Shown here: one piece after another, positions 54,398 through 62,804 of the stretch
Layout of the letters: each line of letters starts with the position of its first letter
How positions within the stretch are numbered: position 1 is the stretch's first letter
NCBI RefSeq assembly: GCF_002946835.1
Contig: NZ_CP026652.1
Coordinates: 6,448,001-6,512,000 of the forward strand
Direction: 5' to 3'
Length of the DNA stretch: 64,000 nt
Source: Streptomyces dengpaensis
Lineage (GTDB): Bacteria > Actinomycetota > Actinomycetes > Streptomycetales > Streptomycetaceae
The notes under the pieces: generated by a model
What the model was told of the DNA's origin: nothing
The model's input: the letters and a program-made list of their open reading frames with translations, nothing else
Databases searched by the model: none
Made by a program: the position numbers and the translations under genes

Positions 54398-55119
54398 GCA
54401 AGCTCGAACTCCTCCCCGCCGTCGACGTCCGCGACGGCCAGGCCGTCCGCCTCGTGCACGGCGAGTCCGGTTCGGAGACCTCGTACGGGTCTCCCCTGGA
54501 GGCCGCTCTTGCCTGGCAGAGCGCGGGCGCCGAGTGGCTGCACCTCGTCGACCTGGACGCCGCGTTCGGCACCGGCGACAACAGGGCGCTGATCTCCGAG
54601 GTCACCCGGGCGATGGACATCAAGGTGGAGCTGTCCGGCGGCATCCGGGACGACGCGTCGCTGGCGGCCGCCCTCGCCACCGGCTGCACCCGGGTGAATC
54701 TGGGAACCGCCGCGCTGGAGACCCCGGAGTGGGTCGCCAAGGTCATCGCCGAGTTCGGCGACAAGATCGCGGTCGGTCTCGACGTACGCGGTACGACCCT
54801 GCGCGGCCGCGGCTGGACCCGCGACGGCGGCGACCTCTACGAGACGCTGGAGCGCCTCAACAAGGAGGGCTGCGCGCGGTACGTCGTCACCGACATCGCC
54901 AAGGACGGCACGCTCCAGGGCCCGAACCTGGAGCTGCTGCGCAACGTGTGCGCGGCGACGGACCGGCCGGTCGTCGCCTCCGGCGGCGTGTCGTCGCTCG
55001 ACGACCTGCGCGCCATCGCCGAGCTGGTGCCCCTCGGTGTCGAGGGCTCCATCGTCGGGAAGGCCCTGTACGCGAAGGCGTTCACCCTCGAAGAGGCCCT
55101 GGAGGCGGTGGCCCAGTGA
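54394..55119 (+). CDS. priA: Bifunctional HisA/TrpF isomerase PriA
   Basis: PriA is the (beta-alpha)8 isomerase that in actinobacteria serves both ProFAR isomerisation in histidine synthesis and PRA isomerisation in tryptophan synthesis. The 241 residues carry the catalytic Asp11 in [15 protein letters not shown] and Asp171 in [13 protein letters not shown]. Phosphate sites are [13 protein letters not shown] and [15 protein letters not shown]. It is named priA rather than hisA because no trpF gene accompanies the trpC and trpB genes downstream, which is the Streptomyces situation. Four-base overlaps link it to hisH and the RidA-like gene. Confidence 0.93.
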   Translation: MSKLELLPAVDVRDGQAVRLVHGESGSETSYGSPLEAALAWQSAGAEWLHLVDLDAAFGTGDNRALISEVTRAMDIKVELSGGIRDDASLAAALATGCTRVNLGTAALETPEWVAKVIAEFGDKIAVGLDVRGTTLRGRGWTRDGGDLYETLERLNKEGCARYVVTDIAKDGTLQGPNLELLRNVCAATDRPVVASGGVSSLDDLRAIAELVPLGVEGSIVGKALYAKAFTLEEALEAVAQ

Positions 55120-55529
55120 GCGACGTACGACGCGTCACGACGGGCGCGCCCTGGGAGGATGCCTTCGGCTACTCCCGCGCGGTGGAGCTGCCGAACGGCC
55201 TGGTGCTGGTGGCCGGCTGCAACTCAGTGGTCGACGGAGCGATCGTCGGCGGCGACCCGTACGAGCAGGCGGTCAACTCCTTCAACGTCGCGCTCGCGGC
55301 GCTGGAGCAGATCGGCCTCGGCCGCGACGACGTCGTCCGTACGCGCATGTACATCACCCACGCCCGGGACGTGGAGGAGGTCGGCCGCGCCCACAAGGAG
55401 CTGTTCGACTCCGTGCGTCCCGTCTCATCCATGATCATCGTCTCCGGCTTCGTGGACCCGCGTCTGGTCGTCGAGGTCGAGGTGGAGGCGAGCCGCCCCG
55501 GCGGAGAATACGGAGCTTCGTCAGCATGA
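55116..55529 (+). CDS. RidA-like protein within the his operon
   Basis: A 137-residue member of the Rid (YjgF/YER057c/UK114) superfamily, lying between priA and hisF with 4-base overlaps on both sides. The family trait is the C-terminal [17 protein letters not shown] and [23 protein letters not shown]. Archetypal RidA hydrolyses reactive enamine/imine intermediates using a conserved Arg (Arg105 in E. coli). By my hand alignment that position is Asp here, so this is probably a non-archetypal Rid protein and may not deaminate 2-aminoacrylate. A role near imidazole intermediates is suggested by location only. Confidence 0.85.
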   Translation: MSDVRRVTTGAPWEDAFGYSRAVELPNGLVLVAGCNSVVDGAIVGGDPYEQAVNSFNVALAALEQIGLGRDDVVRTRMYITHARDVEEVGRAHKELFDSVRPVSSMIIVSGFVDPRLVVEVEVEASRPGGEYGASSA

Positions 55530-56281
55530 CCCTTGCCGTACGAGTCATCCCCTGCCTGGACGTGGACAACGGCCGGGTCGTCAAGGGTGTCAACTTCCAG
55601 AACCTGCGCGACGCGGGCGACCCCGTCGAGATGGCCAAGGTGTACGACGCCGAGGGCGCCGACGAGCTGACGTTCCTGGACATCACCGCGTCCTCCGGCG
55701 ACCGCGAGACCACGTACGACGTGGTGCGCCGTACGGCCGAGCAGGTCTTCATCCCGCTGACGGTGGGCGGCGGTGTCCGCACCGCCGAGGACGTGGACAA
55801 GCTGCTGCGGGCGGGCGCGGACAAGGTCGGCGTCAACACGGCCGCGATCGCCCGGCCCGACCTCATCCGTGAGATCGCGGAGCGGTTCGGTCGGCAGGTG
55901 CTGGTCCTGTCGGTGGACGCGCGGCGGACTCCGACCGGGAGCTTCGAGGTCACCACCCACGGCGGCCGCAAGGGCACCGGCATCGACGCCGTCGAGTGGG
56001 CGCACCGGGCCGCCGAGCTGGGCGCGGGCGAGATCTTGCTCAACTCGATGGACGCGGACGGCACGAAGGACGGGTACGACATCGAGATGATCGAGGCCGT
56101 ACGCAAGCACGTGACCGTGCCGCTCATCGCGAGCGGCGGCGCGGGGCGGCTCGCCGACTTCCCGCCGGCCGTCGCCGCCGGCGCCGACGCGGTGCTCGCC
56201 GCGTCCGTCTTCCACTTCGGGGATCTGCGGATCGGTGAGGTGAAGGAGACGTTGCGGGGGGCGGGGCATCCCGTTCGCTGA
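55526..56281 (+). CDS. hisF: Imidazole glycerol phosphate synthase, cyclase subunit
   Basis: HisF joins ammonia from HisH to PRFAR, giving IGP and AICAR. The 251-residue barrel carries the catalytic Asp12 in [18 protein letters not shown] and the second Asp in [14 protein letters not shown]. Phosphate-binding loops are [25 protein letters not shown] and [16 protein letters not shown] 55526 overlaps the RidA-like stop. The last gene of the operon block; downstream lies the VOC remnant on the other strand. Confidence 0.96.
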   Translation: MTLAVRVIPCLDVDNGRVVKGVNFQNLRDAGDPVEMAKVYDAEGADELTFLDITASSGDRETTYDVVRRTAEQVFIPLTVGGGVRTAEDVDKLLRAGADKVGVNTAAIARPDLIREIAERFGRQVLVLSVDARRTPTGSFEVTTHGGRKGTGIDAVEWAHRAAELGAGEILLNSMDADGTKDGYDIEMIEAVRKHVTVPLIASGGAGRLADFPPAVAAGADAVLAASVFHFGDLRIGEVKETLRGAGHPVR

Positions 56282-56320
56282 GGGTTCAGGCGTGTAAGCC
56301 CCGGCCGCCCGAGAGGACTG

Positions 56321-56473
56321 CTGGGCCCCGTCGGGCGCGCCCACCGTGACGAACAGTGTGCCGCCGCCCAGGTCCATGTGGGTGCGGGTCTCGAAGCCGA
56401 GGATGTTCGTGTAGAAGGCGTGCGCCCTCGCCACGTCGTCGACGTACACACCGGTCATCGCCACCCTGATCAT
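56321..56473 (-). pseudogene. Truncated VOC (glyoxalase/bleomycin-resistance) gene remnant
   Basis: From ATG 56473 the minus strand encodes [20 protein letters not shown] followed by YTNILGFETRTHMDLGGGTL and a further FVTVGAPDG. This is the first half-module of a VOC-fold protein. Homology stops after about 50 residues, where the frame runs into the 3' end of hisF on the opposite strand. A complete VOC protein has about 120 or more residues, so this is a degraded or deletion-truncated gene. Confidence 0.7.
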
Positions 56474-56483
56474 GGGAAGCCTC

Positions 56484-57119
56484 TCAGAGTCCCAGCTGCT
56501 TCGTCTCGTGCAGCGTGGCGACGGCGTCCTTGTCGCCATCCAGCTGGACATCGGCCACGTTCTGCCGCCCGTTCACGAACATCAGCAGCTCCGAGGGCTC
56601 GCCGGTCACCGTCACGACCGGCGTGCCCTTGTGCGCGACCACCGTCTGGCCGTCCGGGCGGCGCAGGACGAGACCGGTCGGGGCGCTGCGGCCGGTCAGC
56701 CGGGCCGTGCGCTCCAGCAGGGACCACAGGGCGTCCTGGAAGACCGGGTCCAGTTCGCGCGGCGTCCAGTCGGGCTGAGCGCGCCGTACGTCCTCGGTGT
56801 GAACGTAGAACTCGACCGTGTTCGACGCTTCGTCGATCTGCTTCAGCGCGAAGGGCGAGAAGCGGGGCGGACCCGTACGGATCAGCTGGATCAGCTCCTC
56901 GTACGGCTTCTGCGTGAACTCCGCCATCACCCTCTCCAGGCGTGGTGCGAGCTGCTTGATCAGGATTCCGCCCGCGGCGTCGGCGCGGCGCTCGCGGACC
57001 ACCACGTGCGCGGCGAGATCCCGGGTGTTCCAGCCCTCGCACAGGGTCGGGGCGTCCGGTCCCACGGCTTCCAACAGGTCGGCGAGGAGGAGTCGTTCAC
57101 GCTTCGCATGGGTCGACAT
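56484..57119 (-). CDS. TIGR03085-type actinobacterial protein (DinB-like fold)
   Basis: A 211-residue protein of the actinobacterial TIGR03085 family, related to DinB/maleylpyruvate isomerase-like four-helix bundles. It starts at ATG 57119 ([20 protein letters not shown]), with TAGGCT seven bases upstream suggesting a leaderless message. Visible features are [22 protein letters not shown], containing the His of the bundle's metal site, [24 protein letters not shown] with another His, and a C-terminal SCP2-like beta part ([20 protein letters not shown]). Small-thiol-dependent chemistry is possible but unproven. Divergent from hisI. Confidence 0.85.
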   Translation of the reverse strand: MSTHAKRERLLLADLLEAVGPDAPTLCEGWNTRDLAAHVVVRERRADAAGGILIKQLAPRLERVMAEFTQKPYEELIQLIRTGPPRFSPFALKQIDEASNTVEFYVHTEDVRRAQPDWTPRELDPVFQDALWSLLERTARLTGRSAPTGLVLRRPDGQTVVAHKGTPVVTVTGEPSELLMFVNGRQNVADVQLDGDKDAVATLHETKQLGL

Positions 57120-57154
57120 GTCCCACAGCCTACGACCGCCCGATCGGTCCGCCC

Positions 57155-57231
57155 AGTGGAGAACGGCGGGGTCGGGCCTGTGGAAAACGGCCTCACCCAG
57201 CAGGGGCCTGCGCGTTCCGGCCTGTGGACAA
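57155..57231 (-). promoter_or_regulatory. Cluster of DnaA boxes upstream of hisI
   Basis: TGTGGAAAA (57179-57187) and TGTGGACAA (57223-57231) are reverse complements of TTTTCCACA and TTGTCCACA, the latter the consensus DnaA box of Streptomyces. AGTGGAGAA (57155-57163) is a weaker third match. All three have the same orientation within 77 bases of the divergent gap between the TIGR03085 gene and hisI. Confidence 0.6.
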
Positions 57232-57269
57232 CCGCGGGGCAGCCGGCGCGGCGGGGCACAATGGCACCC

Positions 57270-57713
57270 ATGACCAGCACGCCTTCGCCCAGCAGGCCCA
57301 GCAGCCTGGACCCCGAGATCGCCGCGCGTCTCAAGCGCAGCGCCGACGGGCTCGTCCCCGCCATCGCCCAGCAGTACGACACCGGCGAGGTGCTCATGCT
57401 CGGCTGGATGGACGACGAGGCGCTGCATCGCACGCTCACCACGGGCCGCTGCACCTACTGGTCGCGCAGCCGCCAGGAGTACTGGGTCAAGGGCGACACC
57501 TCCGGCCACGTCCAGCACGTGAAGTCCGTGGCCCTGGACTGCGACGCCGACACGATCCTCGTGAGGGTCGACCAGGTGGGCGCCGCCTGCCACACCGGGG
57601 CCCGCACCTGTTTCGACGCCGACGTGCTGCTCAAGGACGCCGACGTACAGCTCATCAATGCCGACGTACAGCTCAAGGACGCCGATGCGGGCGTACCGGC
57701 ACGGGATCAGTAA
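57270..57713 (+). CDS. hisI: Phosphoribosyl-AMP cyclohydrolase with heptad-repeat tail
   Basis: HisI opens the adenine ring of PR-AMP, the third step of histidine synthesis. The 147-residue protein starts at ATG 57270; CACAAT (57257-57262) seven bases upstream suggests leaderless translation, and ATG 57261 is also in frame. Metal-site motifs are [57 protein letters not shown] and ARTCFDAD. After the domain end a seven-residue repeat is added: [27 protein letters not shown]. HisE is not fused and must lie elsewhere. It lies 11 bases upstream of trpE. Confidence 0.93.
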   Translation: MTSTPSPSRPSSLDPEIAARLKRSADGLVPAIAQQYDTGEVLMLGWMDDEALHRTLTTGRCTYWSRSRQEYWVKGDTSGHVQHVKSVALDCDADTILVRVDQVGAACHTGARTCFDADVLLKDADVQLINADVQLKDADAGVPARDQ

Positions 57714-57724
57714 GGTCAGCCGCC

Positions 57725-59203
57725 ATGGACCTCGAGACGTTCCGCAAGCTCGCCACCGATCGCCGCGTGATCCCCGTCAGCCGCAAGCTTCTCGCGGACG
57801 GCGACACGCCGGTCGCGCTCTACCGCAAGCTCGCCGCCGAGCGTCCCGGCACCTTCCTCCTGGAATCCGCGGAGAACGGCCGCTCGTGGTCCCGCTACTC
57901 CTTCGTGGGCGTCCGCTCCGCCGCGACCCTCACCGAGCGGGACGGCCAGGCGCACTGGCTCGGCACCCCGCCCGTCGGCGTCCCCGTCGACGGGGACCCG
58001 CTCGCGGCCCTGCGCGCCACCCTAGAGGCGCTGCACACGCCCCACGGCGAGGGCCTGCCCCCGTTCACCGGCGGCATGGTCGGCTATCTCGGCTACGACA
58101 TCGTGCGCCGCCTGGAGAAGATCGGACCCGGCGAGCGCGACGACCTCAAGCTGCCCGAGCTGACCATGCTGCTCACCAGCGACCTCGCGGTCATGGACCA
58201 CTGGGAAGGCTCGGTCCAGCTGATCGCCAACGCGATCAACCACAACGACCTCGACACGGGCGTCGACGAGGCCTACGCGGATGCCGTCGCCCGCCTCGAC
58301 GCCATGGAGGCCGACCTCTCACGCGCCGTCTCGCAGCCCCCGGCAGCGCTCCCGCCCTCCGAACTCCCCGAGTACACCGCGCTCTGGGGCGGCCCCGACT
58401 TCCAGGCCGCCGTCGAGGACGTCAAGGAGCGCATCCGGGCGGGCGAGGCCTTCCAGGTCGTCCCCTCCCAGCGCTTCGAAACGCCGTGCACCGCAAGTGC
58501 GTTGGACGTCTACCGCGTGCTCAGGGCGACTAATCCCTCGCCGTACATGTACCTCTTCCGCTTCGACGGCTTCGACGTCGTCGGCTCCTCCCCGGAGGCC
58601 CTGGTCAAGGTCGAGGACGGCCAGGCGATGGTGCACCCCATCGCCGGTACCCGGCCGCGCGGCGCCACCGTCCAGGAGGACCAGGCCCTCGCCGACGAGC
58701 TGATCGCCGACCCCAAGGAGCGCGCCGAGCACCTGATGCTCGTCGACCTGGGACGCAACGACCTCGGCCGGGTCTGCGAGCCCGGCTCCGTCGAGGTCGT
58801 CGACTTCATGTCCATCGAGCGGTACTCGCACGTGATGCACATCGTCTCGACGGTGACCGGGCGCGTCGCGCAAGGACGTACGGCCTTCGACGTGCTCACC
58901 GCCTGCTTCCCGGCCGGCACCCTCTCCGGTGCCCCCAAGCCGCGCGCGATGCAGATCATCGACGAACTGGAGCCGTCCAGAAGGGGGTTGTACGGCGGCT
59001 GCGTCGGCTACCTCGACTTCGCCGGTGACTCCGACACCGCCATCGCCATCCGCACCGCGCTGCTGCGCGACGGCACGGCGTACGTCCAGGCGGGCGCGGG
59101 CATCGTCGCCGACTCGGACCCGCTCGCCGAGGACCACGAGTGCCGCAACAAGGCGGCGGCGGTCCTGCGCGCAGTGCACACGGCGAACCGGCTTGGGCGG
59201 TAG
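57725..59203 (+). CDS. trpE: Anthranilate synthase component I
   Basis: TrpE converts chorismate to anthranilate. The 492-residue protein starts at ATG 57725. It shows the feedback-binding [18 protein letters not shown] near the N-terminus, [48 protein letters not shown], and the catalytic core [62 protein letters not shown]. No TrpG is fused or adjacent. Only 11 bases separate it from hisI, so it is probably co-transcribed with it, and no Trp-rich leader peptide was found. A hairpin terminator follows. Confidence 0.96.
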   Translation: MDLETFRKLATDRRVIPVSRKLLADGDTPVALYRKLAAERPGTFLLESAENGRSWSRYSFVGVRSAATLTERDGQAHWLGTPPVGVPVDGDPLAALRATLEALHTPHGEGLPPFTGGMVGYLGYDIVRRLEKIGPGERDDLKLPELTMLLTSDLAVMDHWEGSVQLIANAINHNDLDTGVDEAYADAVARLDAMEADLSRAVSQPPAALPPSELPEYTALWGGPDFQAAVEDVKERIRAGEAFQVVPSQRFETPCTASALDVYRVLRATNPSPYMYLFRFDGFDVVGSSPEALVKVEDGQAMVHPIAGTRPRGATVQEDQALADELIADPKERAEHLMLVDLGRNDLGRVCEPGSVEVVDFMSIERYSHVMHIVSTVTGRVAQGRTAFDVLTACFPAGTLSGAPKPRAMQIIDELEPSRRGLYGGCVGYLDFAGDSDTAIAIRTALLRDGTAYVQAGAGIVADSDPLAEDHECRNKAAAVLRAVHTANRLGR

Positions 59204-59277
59204 GACGGCAGGGAGCAGGACGCCGGGCAGCCGGGCCATGGACCGTACCGACTTCGGGCCATAGGACGAGGCTCACG

Positions 59278-59309
59278 TGAACCCCGGGTGACGGTTCGCC
59301 CGGGGTTCA
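59278..59309 (+). terminator. Hairpin terminator after trpE
   Basis: TGAACCCCGGG (59278-59288) pairs perfectly with CCCGGGGTTCA (59299-59309) around a 10-base loop. It lies 75 bases after the trpE stop and immediately before the next gene. Confidence 0.75.
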
Positions 59310-59325
59310 AGCGATAGTGGAGGAT

Positions 59326-59970
59326 GTGACTGCTGTACCTCACCCGCGATCCCAAGCCGCCGGACCCGCCCGGTCCGGCCGCCGCAGCCTCGCCGTCGCC
59401 CTGCTCTGCGGTGCGCTCGGCGCGGCCGTGGCCCTGCTGTCCACCCGGCAGAGCTGGTCGGAGGGCACCGCCACGGTGGCCGGTGGAGACTTCCCGCTGA
59501 CCGCCACGGGCAGCGACGTCACGGGCGTGCCCGCGGCGCTCGCCATAGTGGGCCTCGCCGCGCTCGTCGCCGTCTTCGCCGTAGGCCGCTCAGGCCGCCT
59601 CCTGGTCTCCGCGCTGCTCGCCCTCTCCGGCGTGGGCACGGTCGTCGCGGCCGTGCTGGGCGCCGGCGACAGCTCCGCGCTCGACGAGAAGGCCGCGGCG
59701 GCCTCCGGCAACACCGCCGCCACCGCCGAAGCGCTCAGCCACACCGTCTGGCCGTACATCGCGGCCGCCGGCGGGGCGTTGATCCTCCTCGCGGGCCTGC
59801 TCGCGCTGCGCTACGGCCGGCTGTGGCCCGCCATGTCGGGCCGCTACGAACGCGACGGGACGCCCCGGCCGCGCAAGGTCAAGCCGGTCGATCCGGACCG
59901 CCCCGAGGACCTCTGGAAGGCGCTCGACCGCGGCGAGGACCCGACGGGGCCGGATACCGCGGGGACCTGA
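59326..59970 (+). CDS. Trp-operon-associated membrane protein (TIGR02234 type)
   Basis: A 214-residue membrane protein of the family seen beside trp genes in actinobacteria. I use GTG 59326 (MTAVPHPRSQAAGP); GTG 59317 is nine bases upstream. Four membrane spans are expected, for example LAVALLCGALGAAVALLS, AALAIVGLAALVAVFAVG and YIAAAGGALILLAGLLAL. A Trp-containing extracytoplasmic loop RQSWSEGTATVAGGDFPLTATGSDVTG follows the first. The cytoplasmic tail ends with KPVDPDRPEDLWKALDRGEDP, characteristic of the family. The function is unknown. Confidence 0.85.
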   Translation: MTAVPHPRSQAAGPARSGRRSLAVALLCGALGAAVALLSTRQSWSEGTATVAGGDFPLTATGSDVTGVPAALAIVGLAALVAVFAVGRSGRLLVSALLALSGVGTVVAAVLGAGDSSALDEKAAAASGNTAATAEALSHTVWPYIAAAGGALILLAGLLALRYGRLWPAMSGRYERDGTPRPRKVKPVDPDRPEDLWKALDRGEDPTGPDTAGT

Positions 59971-60131
59971 GCCCTGTCGCTCACCGGGGTCTCGGCCCCG
60001 GGACTTTCGTCGTGGGACGGCGGAACCGACGCGCGAGCGGTGACCCCCCGCTCACGGCGCACCCGCTTGTGCGGGACAATGGACGGTGAGCGTCCGGCTC
60101 ACACACGCATAGAGCAAACGAGGAGCAAGTC

Positions 60132-60371
60132 ATGGCGGGCAGCAACCACGGTCACACCACGGCCGCCTGGACCGGTGTCATCATCGCGTTCATCGGTTTC
60201 TGCGTTGCGGGTGCCTTCATGGTGATGGCCAACCCGCTGGGCTTCTGGGCCGGCATGATCGTCGTCGTTCTCGGCGGTGTCGTCGGCTGGGCCATGCGGG
60301 CGGCGGGCCTGGGACAGCCGAAGGCCACGGGCACGCAGCAGGTCCGCGAGACCGCGGGCGCCCAGAGCTGA
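60132..60371 (+). CDS. HGxxPAAW-family small membrane protein
   Basis: A 79-residue protein with two spans (VIIAFIGFCVAGAFMVMANPL and FWAGMIVVVLGGVVGWAMRA). The family motif near the N-terminus reads HGHTTAAW, with Thr in place of the usual Pro. Start ATG 60132 follows GAGGAG. The family sits between trpE-associated membrane proteins and trpC in Streptomyces. Its function is unknown. The 161-base gap upstream has no other recognised feature. Confidence 0.85.
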   Translation: MAGSNHGHTTAAWTGVIIAFIGFCVAGAFMVMANPLGFWAGMIVVVLGGVVGWAMRAAGLGQPKATGTQQVRETAGAQS

Positions 60372-60392
60372 CCACTCGCTTCGCAGGGCTAC

Positions 60393-60434
60393 GTGAGAGG
60401 CGGTCCCGGCACACCCGCCGGGGCCGCCTCTCAC
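60393..60434 (+). terminator. Hairpin terminator after the HGxxPAAW gene
   Basis: GTGAGAGGCGGTCCCGGC (60393-60410) pairs with GCCGGGGCCGCCTCTCAC (60417-60434), 18 pairs with a single G-U, around a 6-base loop. It lies 21 bases after the stop. Confidence 0.8.
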
Positions 60435-60472
60435 GCGTTCGCGGCGGGCGTGGGATCCGGGGGAGGGGCAGA

Positions 60473-60940
60473 ATGCGTGGGGTGAACGCCGAAACCCAGA
60501 GGGCGGCGCGGGCCGCGAGCGCGCGCGGCGCGTCCGGTGCCGGTGGTGCGCTGCGGCGGCTCGTCGTCCCCGGTGGGGTGCTCGCGGCCGTCGTCGGCGC
60601 CTTCGCGTACGTCGGTGCCGTGGACCCAAACCAGCCCGGGCACTACCCCGTCTGCCCGCTGCTGCGCTTCGCAGGCGTGTACTGCCCCGGCTGCGGCGGC
60701 CTGCGCAGCGCGCACGCCTTCGTGCACGGGGACTTCGCGGCGGCGCTCACCGACAACGCCCTCGCTGTCGCGGGATACCTGGTCTTCGCGGTGGTGTGGA
60801 CCGTCTGGGCAGTCCGTTCGGTGCGCGGACGGCCCCTGCGCCTGGATCTCGGGCCGGTCCACCTGTGGAGCGTGGGCGCGTTCGTGGTGGTCTTCACCGT
60901 TGTCCGGAACTTGCCCTTCGGTGGCTGGTTGCATCCTTGA
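60473..60940 (+). CDS. DUF2752 membrane protein
   Basis: A 155-residue protein of the DUF2752 family. The signature CPLLRFAGVYCPGCGGLRSAH (cysteine-rich turn) lies between membrane spans, with DPNQPGHYPVCP preceding it and at least three hydrophobic spans in all. Start ATG 60473 follows GGGGGAGGGG. Its place between the HGxxPAAW gene and trpC is typical. Function unknown; the paired Cys may be redox-active or metal-binding. Confidence 0.87.
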   Translation: MRGVNAETQRAARAASARGASGAGGALRRLVVPGGVLAAVVGAFAYVGAVDPNQPGHYPVCPLLRFAGVYCPGCGGLRSAHAFVHGDFAAALTDNALAVAGYLVFAVVWTVWAVRSVRGRPLRLDLGPVHLWSVGAFVVVFTVVRNLPFGGWLHP

Positions 60941-61104
60941 TCAAATGGCGAATGTCCAGGTAGTGGGACTGGCGTCAACCGGATGCGAGGCCTACGCCTT
61001 CCTCCGGATACCATCGCAGTGAGGCGTCTTACCGTCCGAGGCGATGAACCCGGGTCAGATGCTCGACCGCTTCGACGTCCACCGCAGGGAAGGGGGCCGC
61101 TCGC

Positions 61105-61914
61105 GTGAGTGTGCTCGACGAGATCATCGACGGAGTCCGTGCCGACCTCGCGGAACGGCAGGCGCGCGTCAGCCTCGACGAGCTCAAGGAGCGCGCGGCG
61201 AAGGCTCGTGCCGCCAAGGACGGCGTGGCCGCCCTGCGCGGTGAGGGCGTCAAGGTCATCTGCGAGGTCAAGCGCTCCAGCCCGTCCAAGGGCGCGCTCG
61301 CCGCGATCGCCGACCCGGCCGCGCTCGCCGCGGACTACGAGGCGGGTGGCGCGGCCGTCATCTCCGTCCTCACCGAACAGCGCCGCTTCGGCGGCTCGCT
61401 CGCGGACCTGGAGGCCGTCCGCGCCCGCGTGGACATCCCGGTCCTGCGCAAGGACTTCATCGTGACGTCGTACCAGCTGTGGGAGGCCCGCGCGTACGGC
61501 GCCGACCTCGCGCTGCTGATCGTGGCCGCCCTGGACCAGCCCGCCCTCGAGTCCCTCATCGAGCGCGCCGAGTCCATCGGGCTCACGCCCCTCGTCGAGG
61601 TGCACAACGAGGACGAGGTCGAGCGCGCGGTGGAGGCCGGCGCGAAGGTGATCGGCGTGAACGCGCGCGACCTGAAGACACTCAAGGTCGACCGCACGAC
61701 CTTCGAGCGGGTCGCCCCGGAGATCCCCGACAGCATCGTCAAGGTCGCCGAGTCCGGTGTCCGCGGGCCGCACGACCTCATCGCCTACGCCAACGCCGGC
61801 GCCGACGCGGTCCTGGTGGGCGAGTCGCTCGTCACCGGCCGCGACCCGAAGACGGCGGTTTCCGACCTCGTGGCGGCCGGGGCGCACCCCGCGCTGCGCC
61901 ACGGACGGGACTGA
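61105..61914 (+). CDS. trpC: Indole-3-glycerol phosphate synthase
   Basis: TrpC closes the indole ring from CdRP. The 269-residue monofunctional barrel starts at GTG 61105 ([19 protein letters not shown]), nine bases after AGGGAAGGGG. Catalytic motifs are [82 protein letters not shown] and [11 protein letters not shown]. No TrpF is fused, matching the use of PriA. TACCAT at 61009-61014 in the 164-base upstream gap is a possible -10. The gene is followed by a structured gap and trpM. Confidence 0.96.
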   Translation: MSVLDEIIDGVRADLAERQARVSLDELKERAAKARAAKDGVAALRGEGVKVICEVKRSSPSKGALAAIADPAALAADYEAGGAAVISVLTEQRRFGGSLADLEAVRARVDIPVLRKDFIVTSYQLWEARAYGADLALLIVAALDQPALESLIERAESIGLTPLVEVHNEDEVERAVEAGAKVIGVNARDLKTLKVDRTTFERVAPEIPDSIVKVAESGVRGPHDLIAYANAGADAVLVGESLVTGRDPKTAVSDLVAAGAHPALRHGRD

Positions 61915-62010
61915 CCCGCCAGTGCCCGCTCCGGCTCACGCCTCCACCGCTCTCCGTCCGGTCCTGTGCCCCGACGGTGAGCCGTCGGGTGCGCCGGGCC
62001 CTAAACGACC

Positions 62011-62159
62011 CCGGGGAAGTTCAGGCACGCCCCCACGCCGCCCGGCACTCACTCTCGCCGCACCGGACGAAGGCCCAAGTAGCTCCGCTACGAGGGCCTT
62101 CGTCCGGCACGCGGAGAGCACGCACCGAACGACGCGGGAACGCACCCGCACTTCCCCGG
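62011..62159. repeat. Nested inverted repeat between trpC and trpM
   Basis: The centre is a perfect 14-base stem, CCGGACGAAGGCCC (62063-62076) with GGGCCTTCGTCCGG (62094-62107), whose 17-base loop itself folds (GTAGC/GCTAC). An outer pair CCGGGGAAGT (62011-62020) and ACTTCCCCGG (62150-62159) frames it, and ACTCTC/GAGAG segments between add imperfect symmetry. The element is about 150 bases and resembles palindromic dispersed elements of Streptomyces. It occupies most of the 286-base trpC-trpM gap. Confidence 0.7.
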
Positions 62160-62200
62160 AGCCGCTCAGCCGCGGGGACACATACGCCGGGCGCCCCCGC

Positions 62201-62434
62201 GTGCGGTCCGCCGTGCCGCTCCAGGTCGCCTCGGCGGCCCGGGACCCCTACGCCCGCCTCGCTCGCGGCTGCCGTCCGCGGGGGTGCCGCGCGCCCGCGC
62301 GGCGTGTGCACGGGCGCCGGGTTCGGTACGTCATCGGGGATGAGCCGGGACAGGTGAACGGCATGCGATGGCCCGAGCGCGTACGCGCGCTCGCTCTCTC
62401 TTCTCCGGCCCGGCTCACCCTGCGGGTGGGCTGA
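62201..62434 (+). CDS. trpM: TrpM-like small protein (tryptophan biosynthesis modulator)
   Basis: A 77-residue or shorter Arg-rich ORF between trpC and trpB, the place of trpM (trpX) in Streptomyces. The recognisable core is RDPYARLARGCRPRGCRAPA then RRVHGRRVRYVIGDEPGQVN and GMRW. The start is uncertain: GTG 62201 and GTG 62213 are in frame but neither has a ribosome site, so the protein may be 60-77 residues. TrpM has been reported to modulate tryptophan levels and differentiation in S. coelicolor. Two Cys in GCRPRGCRAP are notable. The assignment is from memory of that core. Confidence 0.7.
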   Translation: MRSAVPLQVASAARDPYARLARGCRPRGCRAPARRVHGRRVRYVIGDEPGQVNGMRWPERVRALALSSPARLTLRVG

Positions 62435-62441
62435 GCCGGGC

Positions 62442-62700
62442 CCGGCACCGCCGGTCGGCGCCACTCGGCTTCTCGCCGTCGCGGCGGGGACAACCACCCG
62501 GGCACGCCCGGTTCCCTGGCGGGTGGTCCCGGCCGGTCCGGCACCGCCGATCTGCGCCGCTCGGCTTCTCGCCGTCGCGGCGGGGAGAACCCAGCCCGGC
62601 TGGGGAGAACCCAACGCGGGCGTGGGAGAACCCGACCCGGGCAGGGGGACCCCGACCCAGGTAGGGAGAACCCACCCCAGTGGCCGGGAGAGCCCGCAGT
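62442..62700. repeat. Repeat-rich trpM-trpB gap
   Basis: A 49-base direct repeat (62442-62490 and 62538-62586, about three mismatches; both end CTTCTCGCCGTCGCGGCGGGGA) brackets a short ACCACCC/GGGTGGT hairpin. Then six tandem units of 15-22 bases follow, with the pattern GGGGAGAACCCRRCSCGGGC, at 62582-62601, 62602-62623, 62624-62643, 62644-62663, 62664-62685 and 62686-62700. No gene is visible in 62435-62804. Near the trpB start, GGGGCTGTCGCCCC forms a small stem flanked by two GTAACC copies. Confidence 0.8.
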
Positions 62701-62804
62701 GGGGCGAGTACGGCCCCGCGCCGGAGGCGTTTCGCGTGCGTACGTGGTTAACGTGACCCCAGTCCGACCTGTAACCGGGGCTGTCGCCCCTGCGAGGTAA
62801 CCGC

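Noticed and set aside
60938..61104. Trp attenuator leader peptide before trpC
   Set aside because: No start codon followed by clustered Trp codons and no alternative terminator hairpin were found.
62582..62700. Possible CRISPR array upstream of trpB
   Set aside because: Units are contiguous with no unique spacers, too short and variable, and there are no cas genes.
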